Source of the DNA: JBFIHZ01 sp041601535 | GTDB lineage: Bacteria; Pseudomonadota; Gammaproteobacteria; Xanthomonadales; SZUA-36 | Direction of reading: 5' to 3' | Length of the DNA: 6,358 nucleotides | Assembly: GCA_041601535.1 (NCBI GenBank) | Contig: JBFIHZ010000254.1 | Span: forward strand, 1-6,358 | Part shown: positions 1 to 4,971 of the stretch, one piece after another | Numbering within the stretch: the stretch's first letter is position 1 | How the letters are laid out: each line of letters opens with the position of its first letter | The notes under the pieces: model-generated | Database searches by the model: none | What the model saw: the letters and a program-made list of their open reading frames with translations, nothing else | Told to the model about the DNA's origin: nothing | Translations under genes and position numbers: made by a program

Positions 1-693
1 GACCCCGGTAGTTTTGGCAAGGGCGATGTTCGCGGAGTGGCGGCGCCCGAAGCAGCCAACAATGCCTCAGCCTGTGGATCCTTTATCCCGATGCTTACCC
101 TGGGTGTGCCAGGTAGTGGAACTACGGCCGTGATGTTGGGTGCGCTGACCCTGTACAACATAACACCCGGCCCGTTGCTGTTGGAGACCCGGCCAGAAAT
201 CGTGTGGGGTCTGATTGCGTCGTTATTTATCGCCAATGTGTTGCTGTTGATCATGAATATTCCGCTCATCCGGCTGTTCACTCGCATGCTCACCATTCCG
301 AATTCCGTGCTGGTCCCTTTGATCGCCACCGTAAGTTTCATCGGCGTTTATGGCATCCATAGTTCGACTTTTGATCTTAGCCTGATGGTTATTCTGGGCG
401 TAGTTGGGTACATCCTGCGCAAGCTGGATTTCCCCACCGGCCCGATCATTCTTGGTTTTGTGCTGGCCGAATTGATGGAGCAGAACCTGCGCAGAGCGCT
501 GTCCATTTCCGATGGGGATCCGTATATTTTGTTTGCCAGTCCTTTGTCCGTTAGTTTGTGGATAATGGCTTTCATCGTATTGTTGGCACCTTTTATCTGG
601 CGTAGTATCCGGGGCAGGAAGACTCTCGCAGAGAATCCTGACGAAAAAGCCAAAAGCGGAGGCATTGACTACAACGACAAAACGGCTGGCTGA
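1..693 (+). CDS. tctA: Tripartite tricarboxylate transporter permease TctA, C-terminal part (5' end outside window)
   Basis: The reading frame is open from base 1 to the TGA at 691-693, giving 230 residues of the C-terminal half of a protein that is usually about 500 residues long. A GTG at 37 is internal and not the start, because the residues before it (FGKGDVRG) continue the family motif. Seen directly: the segment APEAANNA followed by GSFIPMLTLGVPGSGTTAV is a hallmark of TctA. Several hydrophobic helices follow, around residues 67-88, 100-118, 125-140 and 180-200, with a charged hydrophilic tail ending the protein. In the family, TctA is the large inner-membrane subunit that works with small TctB and periplasmic TctC to import tricarboxylates or other carboxylates using an ion gradient. 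No tctB lies in the window; it may lie upstream. The gene is followed after about 106 bases by a TctC-domain fusion gene on the same strand. The substrate cannot be told from sequence. Confidence 0.95.
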   Translation, partial: DPGSFGKGDVRGVAAPEAANNASACGSFIPMLTLGVPGSGTTAVMLGALTLYNITPGPLLLETRPEIVWGLIASLFIANVLLLIMNIPLIRLFTRMLTIPNSVLVPLIATVSFIGVYGIHSSTFDLSLMVILGVVGYILRKLDFPTGPIILGFVLAELMEQNLRRALSISDGDPYILFASPLSVSLWIMAFIVLLAPFIWRSIRGRKTLAENPDEKAKSGGIDYNDKTAG

Positions 694-799
694 TACCTGC
701 TTCATTAGAGCCTTTGCAGCACCGTCTCACAAAAAAGCACAAGCCATTCAACCGGTCCCGGTACGATAGAATAGACGAGCATCCTTGATAGATGAGCCT
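694..799 (+). other. Spacer between tctA and the TctC-HTH gene
   Basis: This 106-base gap holds no convincing terminator: I see no stem followed by a T-run. It does hold a short dyad at 751-762 and a TAGAAT sequence at 767-772 that fits a -10 box in 5 of 6 bases but has no good -35 partner. The gap is long enough for a separate promoter for the downstream gene, although read-through from tctA is equally possible. Confidence 0.4.
751..762. promoter_or_regulatory. Short dyad upstream of the TctC-HTH gene
   Basis: ACCGG and CCGGT flank a 2-base centre (TC), a perfect 5+5 inverted repeat. It lies 38 bases before the ATG at 800 and just upstream of a weak -10-like TAGAAT at 767-772. Its position would suit an operator, possibly for autoregulation by the HTH protein encoded next. 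It is short and GC-rich, so it could arise by chance. Confidence 0.25.
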
Positions 800-2272
800 A
801 TGACTCGGAGTTTCAGAAATAAAGTAAGGCAACTTGGCTGGCTGTGGCTAAGCCTGGTTCTGCCTGCGCTGTGGGCACAATCCACAGCATTTGCCAACGA
901 GTTCGAGCATTTGACGATTCTGGTCCCGGCTGAGCGCAGTGGAGGCTGGGACCTTACGGCCAAAGCGATGTCGGAAGTGCTGTTAGGCACCGGTATGGTT
1001 GGTAAGGTCAGTATCGAGTACAGCCCAGGAGCGGGTGGGTTGATCGGTCTGGCACAGTTCACGTCATCCCGTAAGGGGCAGGGCGATACGTTACTGGTTG
1101 GCGGCATGTTTACCGTGGGTGCGGTAGTGCAAAACCGGGCCGCAATCTCATTGCTGGACACCACGCCTATTGCGCGCCTGACCTTCGACAATGCCGTGGT
1201 GGCCGTGCCCACGAATTCGAGAATCCAATCTGCAGACGACCTGATTGAAGCCATGCTTTCTGCGCCTGAATCCATTTCCTGGGTGGGCGGATCACGCGCA
1301 GGCGTAGATGAGATTAATCTTTACGAAATTGCCAGAGCACTCGGCGTGTCCACTTCTCGTCTGCATTACACAGGGCTGCCTGGTGGCGGTGAAGTCGGTT
1401 CTGCCCTGGCCAGTGAGAAGTATCACGCGGGAATCAGCGGTTTTAGTGAGTTCAAGGATCTGGTTACTAGCGGCCAGCTGAGAGTCATAGCTGTGGTTTC
1501 GGAAAACAATCTTTCCGGTGTGGGTGCGCCCAGCTTCAACGAATTGGGAATTCATATTGAGCGTTTCAATTGGCGTGGTGTCTTCGCACCCCCCGAGATC
1601 AGTTCCGAACAACAGCAGGCGCTCGCAGACTTGATCACCCATATGGTAGCCAGTGAAGAATGGCAAAATGAGCTGTGGGAACACCATTGGCAGGATGCCT
1701 ATCTGGCAGGTAATGAGTTCATTGAGTTTGTACGGTTTGAGCAGGGCAGGGTGGCGGCGGACCTTGTTTTGATGAAAGAGTCGGATCCGAATAATGACGC
1801 CATCATCAGCAATGTGCTGGTGAGGCGGTATGCCTGGGCTCTGGGTCTGGCGCTGCTATCAGTGCTTCTGGTCGTAGGGCTTTGCTATCAACGCTGGCGT
1901 GGTAGCCAACGCGAAGCCGGATTGCAACTGGCATATGTAAAAGCAACCGGTGAGGCCACACTAAAAACCGAAGAACTGGAAAAGGCGTTGGCCGGGATAC
2001 ACGCCCATATCGAAGCCGAATTTGATGAATGGCAACTGACCCTGGCTGAACGCGAAATTGCATTGTTGTTACTTAAAGGATTGCGTTTAAAAGACATTGC
2101 GGATTCTCGTGGCACCAGTGAACGCACCGTCCGCCAGCAGGCCCAGGCGGTATACAAGAAAGCCAACCTTGAAGGCCGCTTTGAACTGGCGGCTTATTTT
2201 ATTGAAGATGTTATGGAGTCAATGGAGTTGGCTGCCAAAGAGGCGGACGGTGCCCAGCCGTCAATGAAGTAA
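800..2272 (+). CDS. TctC/Bug-type periplasmic binding domain fused through one membrane helix to a LuxR-type HTH: membrane-bound one-component regulator
   Basis: A 490-residue protein. Residues 1-32 look like a Sec signal peptide (basic MTRSFRNKVR, hydrophobic core, AFA|N cleavage site). Residues about 38-335 match the TctC/Bug binding fold, with ILVPAERSGGWDLTAKAM, then SPGAGGLIG, and later FNWRGVFAPPEIS. Residues about 345-364 form a single hydrophobic helix (ALGLALLSVLLVVGL), followed by basic YQRWRGSQR, which places the C-terminus in the cytoplasm. Residues about 370-410 are charged and coiled-coil-like. Residues about 410-472 are a LuxR/FixJ-type HTH: LTLAEREIALLLLKGL, KDIADSRGTSERTVRQQ, AVYKKANLEGR. 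Ordinary TctC proteins are about 320 residues and end before the membrane helix. Inferred role: periplasmic ligand binding drives DNA binding without a kinase; it might also serve the neighbouring TctA. I chose ATG 800 over an in-frame TTG at 785 because it starts the signal peptide directly. Neither has a strong Shine-Dalgarno. Domain calls are firm; function is inferred. Confidence 0.88.
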   Translation: MTRSFRNKVRQLGWLWLSLVLPALWAQSTAFANEFEHLTILVPAERSGGWDLTAKAMSEVLLGTGMVGKVSIEYSPGAGGLIGLAQFTSSRKGQGDTLLVGGMFTVGAVVQNRAAISLLDTTPIARLTFDNAVVAVPTNSRIQSADDLIEAMLSAPESISWVGGSRAGVDEINLYEIARALGVSTSRLHYTGLPGGGEVGSALASEKYHAGISGFSEFKDLVTSGQLRVIAVVSENNLSGVGAPSFNELGIHIERFNWRGVFAPPEISSEQQQALADLITHMVASEEWQNELWEHHWQDAYLAGNEFIEFVRFEQGRVAADLVLMKESDPNNDAIISNVLVRRYAWALGLALLSVLLVVGLCYQRWRGSQREAGLQLAYVKATGEATLKTEELEKALAGIHAHIEAEFDEWQLTLAEREIALLLLKGLRLKDIADSRGTSERTVRQQAQAVYKKANLEGRFELAAYFIEDVMESMELAAKEADGAQPSMK

Positions 2273-2276
2273 GCGC

Positions 2277-2293
2277 ACTGTATTCTATACAGT
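2277..2293. promoter_or_regulatory. 7+7 dyad just after the TctC-HTH gene, candidate operator
   Basis: ACTGTAT and ATACAGT are perfect inverted arms around TCT. The dyad starts 4 bases after the stop codon of the fusion gene. It lies immediately upstream of a -10-like GATAAT (2297-2302), so it could be an operator at the array promoter. It could also be a small RNA hairpin, but no T-run follows, so it is not an intrinsic terminator. Confidence 0.4.
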
Positions 2294-2296
2294 CTG

Positions 2297-2302
2297 GATA
2301 AT
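2297..2302 (+). promoter_or_regulatory. Possible -10 box (GATAAT)
   Basis: GATAAT matches TATAAT in 5 of 6 positions. No recognisable -35 lies 16-18 bases upstream; that space is partly filled by the 2277-2293 dyad, which would fit an activator-dependent promoter. If real, transcription would begin near 2309 and the leader would contain all the downstream stems and the anti-Shine-Dalgarno. This is a weak call. Confidence 0.22.
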
Positions 2303-2319
2303 TACATTTCCTGAACGAG

Positions 2320-2342
2320 GGCTGGGATTCAGGTTCCCGGCC
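2320..2342 (+). other. GC-rich RNA hairpin in the leader
   Basis: GGCTGGGA (2320-2327) pairs with TCCCGGCC (2335-2342), giving 8 pairs including one G-U, with a 7-base loop. There is no T-run after it, so it does not look like an intrinsic terminator. An alternative, weaker stem pairs CCTGAA (2310-2315) with TTCAGG (2328-2333) and is mutually exclusive with it. It sits just before the anti-Shine-Dalgarno segment. Confidence 0.45.
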
Positions 2343-2352
2343 AGTAACTCGA

Positions 2353-2367
2353 CCTCGATTGACCAAT
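2353..2367 (+). promoter_or_regulatory. Anti-Shine-Dalgarno segment of a long-range inverted repeat
   Basis: CCTCGATTGACC (2353-2364) is the exact reverse complement of 2569-2580, which contains the GAGG ribosome site of the first array gene. AAT at 2365-2367 extends the match to ATT at 2565-2567 if G2568 is bulged, for 15 pairs in all. In RNA this would close a loop of about 200 bases and block ribosome binding. The CCTCG part could also pair with CGAGG at 2316-2320, a possible third competing partner. Confidence 0.45.
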
Positions 2368-2370
2368 AGC

Positions 2371-2391
2371 CTTGATACTTGATACTTGATG
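2371..2391 (+). repeat. Three tandem copies of a 7-base unit (CTTGATA, CTTGATA, CTTGATG)
   Basis: Two exact copies and a third differing only in its last base lie head to tail. The 7-base period does not match the 11-base period of PhoB boxes. It may be a slippage-prone microsatellite in the leader or a set of iterated protein sites. Confidence 0.7.
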
Positions 2392-2405
2392 CTGAAAGCT
2401 TCAGC
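2391..2405 (+). other. Small hairpin after the 7-base repeats
   Basis: GCTGAA (2391-2396) and TTCAGC (2400-2405) form a perfect 6-bp stem with a 3-base loop AGC. It directly follows the tandem repeats. No T-run follows. It may help fold the loop between the two halves of the long-range pairing, or be incidental. Confidence 0.35.
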
Positions 2406-2555
2406 TGATGGCCGTTGGGCTGGTTCGTAATGCGCATCAATCAAACGACGGATAACTGATAATCGTCCCCAGTAGGGCTTTTGGCGTATAGCAATACTAC
2501 AAATGCGGTACCTAGACTTGGGTATAGATGAAACGCGAACCAACCTATAAACAAA

Positions 2556-2571
2556 ACCCAATCGATTGGGT
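2556..2571. promoter_or_regulatory. Perfect 16-base palindrome just before the array's ribosome site
   Basis: ACCCAATCGATTGGGT is identical to its own reverse complement. It ends 5 bases before the GAGG ribosome site and 18 bases before the GTG start at 2590. As DNA it is a strong candidate operator for a dimeric regulator. As RNA it would fold into a 6-bp stem with a UCGA loop, leaving the ribosome site free and competing with the long-range pairing to 2353-2367, which needs the same bases. Confidence 0.5.
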
Positions 2572-2576
2572 CAATC

Positions 2577-2583
2577 GAGGAAA
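2577..2583 (+). promoter_or_regulatory. Shine-Dalgarno that fixes a GTG start at 2590
   Basis: GAGGAAA lies 6 bases before GTG 2590 (9 bases from GAGG), ideal spacing. An in-frame TTG at 2566 lies upstream of this site and inside the palindrome, so it is an unlikely start. The GTG also places the signal peptide at the very N-terminus. The site is the target of the long-range inverted repeat. Confidence 0.8.
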
Positions 2584-2589
2584 GCCACT

Positions 2590-3774
2590 GTGAATCGAAT
2601 TGCGGCCGTCATTTCGTTGTTCCTGGTATTGTTGTTTTTGCTGACAGTTGGCCTGCCAGTCAGTGCAGAGTACGGCCAGTCATCAGACACTCAAAAATCG
2701 CTCACCGCACAGGCCGATCGGGCCAAGGTCATTTACGAACGTGGGCGCAAGCCACATTACACCCAGCAATTTGACCTCAGTCAGCTGCCTGAATACAAAC
2801 CGGGCAAGCAGCTGACCGGGTGGATTCGAATTCACGGCAGTAACTATCTCAGCGATGGTGCGCTGGGCGAGTACTGGCAAAAGGAATTTGCCCGCTATCA
2901 GCCAGGTATACGGATATCGTATTACCTACCAACATCAGCAGTTACCTTTGCGGCGCTGTACTACGGCCAGGCGGACCTGGCCATTGGTCACCGCCCCGGA
3001 TTTTATGATCTGTTGGCGTACCAACGCGTGATGAACGCCGATCCGGTAGAAATTACTGCTGTTACGGGGTCATATGATGTTGGCGGTTGGGAAAACTCGA
3101 CAGTAATTCTGGTAAATGAAGAAAACCCTATCAAGGGTTTGACGCTGAAGCAGCTGGACGGAATATTTGGTGCGGCGCGTGATGGTGGTTGGGCTGGAAC
3201 GAACTTCAGGCCTGACTGGGCGCGCGGAGAAGACGAGAATATTCGCACCTGGGGCCAGCTGGGTTTAACCGGAGAATGGGCCAATCAGCCCATTAATGTC
3301 TACGGATTCAATTTGCGATACAACACGGCCACGGATTTTGCTGACAAAGTGCTCAAAGCCAGCGACAAGTGGAATGAGGACATACACGCTTTTGCGCACA
3401 TTGTGCAGCCGGATGGAACTCGTTATTTGCAGGCCGACCAGATAACTGATTCCCTGGGCAGGGATAAGTATGGTATTGCTTTCAACCGCTACCGTGGCGA
3501 ACGGGATAATGTGAAACGAATCGCATTGGCGTCAGAAGAAGGACAGCCCTTTGTAGAGCACACCATAGAGAACCTGCAAAATCGCAGTTACCCCATTATC
3601 AATGAGCAGTATTTCTACTACAGCGATCTTCCTGGCAACAAAACAACGCCTCTTGTGAAAGAGTTTCTGCGCTTTATTCTCAGTCGTCAGGGCCAGCATG
3701 AGGTACAGCGTGATGGCAAGTATCTGCCGTTGACGGCAGAAGTAGTGCGTGAACAGCTCGAAAAGCTTGATTGA
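2590..3774 (+). CDS. PstS-like periplasmic binding protein, array copy 1
   Basis: A 394-residue secreted protein starting at GTG 2590. Residues 1-26 are a signal peptide (long hydrophobic core, VSA|E cleavage). The mature part shows FDLSQLPEYKP, then the loop GSNYLSD at about 83-89, QADLAIGHRPG, an AVTGSYDVGGW segment, a NIRTWGQLGLTGEW motif at 217-230, DKYGIAFNRYRG and the C-terminal DGKYLPLTAEVV from 375, ending in KLD. This layout is that of phosphate-type substrate-binding proteins (PBP superfamily, PstS-like), which capture a small anion in the periplasm. The usual PstS loop with R and SGT is not visible; NIRTWGQLGLTGEW appears to occupy that place, so the ligand may not be phosphate. 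It heads the tandem array and ends in a double stop (TGA TAA). No permease or ATPase is nearby. Family call is firm, ligand unknown. Confidence 0.87.
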   Translation: MNRIAAVISLFLVLLFLLTVGLPVSAEYGQSSDTQKSLTAQADRAKVIYERGRKPHYTQQFDLSQLPEYKPGKQLTGWIRIHGSNYLSDGALGEYWQKEFARYQPGIRISYYLPTSAVTFAALYYGQADLAIGHRPGFYDLLAYQRVMNADPVEITAVTGSYDVGGWENSTVILVNEENPIKGLTLKQLDGIFGAARDGGWAGTNFRPDWARGEDENIRTWGQLGLTGEWANQPINVYGFNLRYNTATDFADKVLKASDKWNEDIHAFAHIVQPDGTRYLQADQITDSLGRDKYGIAFNRYRGERDNVKRIALASEEGQPFVEHTIENLQNRSYPIINEQYFYYSDLPGNKTTPLVKEFLRFILSRQGQHEVQRDGKYLPLTAEVVREQLEKLD

Positions 3775-3779
3775 TAACT

Positions 3780-3784
3780 GGAAG
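3780..3784 (+). promoter_or_regulatory. Shine-Dalgarno for array copy 2
   Basis: GGAAG lies 8 bases before ATG 3793, within the 18-base gap after copy 1. It favours 3793 over the in-frame ATG at 3805. Confidence 0.65.
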
Positions 3785-3792
3785 TAACTGCA

Positions 3793-4971
3793 ATGATAAA
3801 GGTAATGCGGTTTGTGCTATTGGTCTTGCTGGCTGGGCTGGGTCCAGCATGCGTGCTTTCAGCAGAAAAGAAAGTGACGGATTCAGTGGAGATTCAGAAT
3901 GCCAGGGCCAAGTGGGTAAAAGCCAAAGGCCATAGAGTTTTCTACACCGAAAAGTTTGACCTCAGTGATCTGCCGGCCTATCAGCCCGAGCAGACCGTGA
4001 AAGGGACCATTCGCATGTGGGGTTCCAATTACTTCACAGACAGCCCGTTGGCGGAAAACTGGGAAAAGGAATTCCGTACTTTCCAACCGGACGTTACCTT
4101 CGATTTTCATCTGAACACCAGCCTGCATGCCATTCCCGGTTTGATTTTCGGCGTATCGGACATTGGTCCACTAGGGCGTGAAATAACCTGGGATGAACTG
4201 CTGGCCTTTCAGCGCGAGCATAAAAACCTGCCAACCGGGATAGTTACGGTTACGGGAAGCTACAACGTATCCGGTTGGAATCCCGCTATCGGCGTGTTCG
4301 TGCACAAGGACAATCCCCTTGCGCAACTCTCGTTGGAACAGTTGGGTGGCATATACGGCGCAGAGCGGTCGGGTGCCTGGCGTGGCTTGACCTGGGATAC
4401 GTCACTGGCACGCGGGCCAGAGGGAAATATCCGCACCTGGGGTGAGTTGGGATTGACCGGGGAATGGGCGGACAAGCCAATCAATGTGTACGGCTATAAC
4501 CTGCAGTTCCATTTTCCACAGGAAATTGAGTCCAGGGCCTTTGGCGGCGTGTCAAAAAAGTGGAATGAAAAGCTTCGCGAGTACGACAATCTGGCCTTAC
4601 CCGATGGCAGTTTCAAACTGGCCGGCGAATTGATGCTGGAAGACCTGGCAAAGGACAGATACGGCATTGCCTACGTGGCCGGCGGTGCCCTGTGGCACAC
4701 CGAAGACACCAAGATGCTTTCTTTGGGTGTGAAAAACGGCGGACCTTACTACGCTTTGAATTTGCAGAACGTACGAGACCGAACCTATCCCTTGCATGGC
4801 GAAGTTTACTTCTTTATCAATCGTGATCCCGCAGAGCCGGTTGATCCAAAAGTCAGAGAGTTCATGCGCTACCTGCTCAGCCGCGAAGGGCAGACACAGG
4901 TAATGAACGATGGAAAGTATCTGCCGCTTACAGCCGAGGTTGTACATGAACAACTCAAGAAACTGGATTGA
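3793..4971 (+). CDS. PstS-like periplasmic binding protein, array copy 2
   Basis: A 392-residue protein starting 18 bases after copy 1. Residues 1-24 are a signal peptide (VLSA|E). The cysteine at 20 is preceded by GPA, which is a poor lipobox, so a soluble periplasmic protein is favoured over a lipoprotein. It is the closest relative of copy 1: both share an N-terminal stretch of about 40 residues before the fold, FDLSDLPAYQP, the loop GSNYFTD at about 77-83, GREITWDELLAFQRE, VTGSYNVSGW, NIRTWGELGLTGEW at 212-225 and DGKYLPLTAEVV from 373. The two genes differ widely at silent positions even where the protein is identical, so the duplication is old. The C-terminal codons also carry the ribosome site and start of copy 3. 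The ligand is unknown; a role as an extra binding protein of an unlinked transporter, or as a sensor, is possible. Confidence 0.87.
   Translation: MIKVMRFVLLVLLAGLGPACVLSAEKKVTDSVEIQNARAKWVKAKGHRVFYTEKFDLSDLPAYQPEQTVKGTIRMWGSNYFTDSPLAENWEKEFRTFQPDVTFDFHLNTSLHAIPGLIFGVSDIGPLGREITWDELLAFQREHKNLPTGIVTVTGSYNVSGWNPAIGVFVHKDNPLAQLSLEQLGGIYGAERSGAWRGLTWDTSLARGPEGNIRTWGELGLTGEWADKPINVYGYNLQFHFPQEIESRAFGGVSKKWNEKLREYDNLALPDGSFKLAGELMLEDLAKDRYGIAYVAGGALWHTEDTKMLSLGVKNGGPYYALNLQNVRDRTYPLHGEVYFFINRDPAEPVDPKVREFMRYLLSREGQTQVMNDGKYLPLTAEVVHEQLKKLD
4936..4939 (+). promoter_or_regulatory. Shine-Dalgarno inside copy 2 that fixes the start of copy 3
   Basis: GAGG lies 6 bases before ATG 4946 and is embedded in the final codons of copy 2. 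The reading frame of copy 3 is open further upstream, with an ATG at 4910, but that would place twelve extra polar residues ahead of the signal peptide, and the well-spaced GAGG supports 4946. Confidence 0.65.

Larger units (their letters stand above)
2273..2589 (+). other. Structured non-coding gap and probable leader of the binding-protein array
   Basis: This 317-base stretch contains no supported gene. It holds, in order, a 7+7 dyad (2277-2293), a -10-like sequence (2297-2302), a GC-rich hairpin (2320-2342), an anti-Shine-Dalgarno segment (2353-2367), three 7-base tandem repeats (2371-2391), a 6-bp hairpin (2391-2405), a perfect 16-base palindrome (2556-2571) and the ribosome site of the next gene (2577-2583). 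No hairpin followed by a clear T-run was found, so transcription from the upstream gene may continue through. The density of symmetry suggests regulation, either by RNA folding or by bound proteins. No known riboswitch class was recognised. Confidence 0.55.

Noticed and set aside
223..1275. Long open frames on the minus strand (223-705, 348-665, 593-832, 748-1275)
   Set aside because: They lie opposite tctA and the fusion gene, or cross the gap between them, have unlikely composition and no recognisable domain or good ribosome site. They are shadows of the real genes.
2277..2293. LexA (SOS) box
   Set aside because: CTGT and ACAG are separated by 7 bases instead of the 8 in the LexA consensus, and the neighbouring genes are not SOS-like.
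2371..2391. Pho box (PhoB site)
   Set aside because: PhoB sites use CTGTCAT-like units with an 11-base period; these CTTGATA units repeat every 7 bases. No Pho box was seen in the gap.
2421..2436. Sigma-54 promoter
   Set aside because: TGG...GC spacing is right but only about two thirds of the consensus bases match, and no activator or context supports it.
2468..2482. Intrinsic terminator (CCC-AGTA-GGG followed by CTTTT)
   Set aside because: The stem is only 3 pairs and the T-run only 4, too weak to call.
2211..2561. Minus-strand 116-residue frame covering most of the intergenic gap
   Set aside because: No domain or convincing ribosome site, and composition is unlike a typical protein. The gap is better explained by its dyads and stems.
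3793..3864. Lipoprotein signal in copy 2 (cysteine 20)
   Set aside because: The residues before the cysteine (GPA) do not fit a lipobox, and a good signal peptidase I site follows at VLSA.
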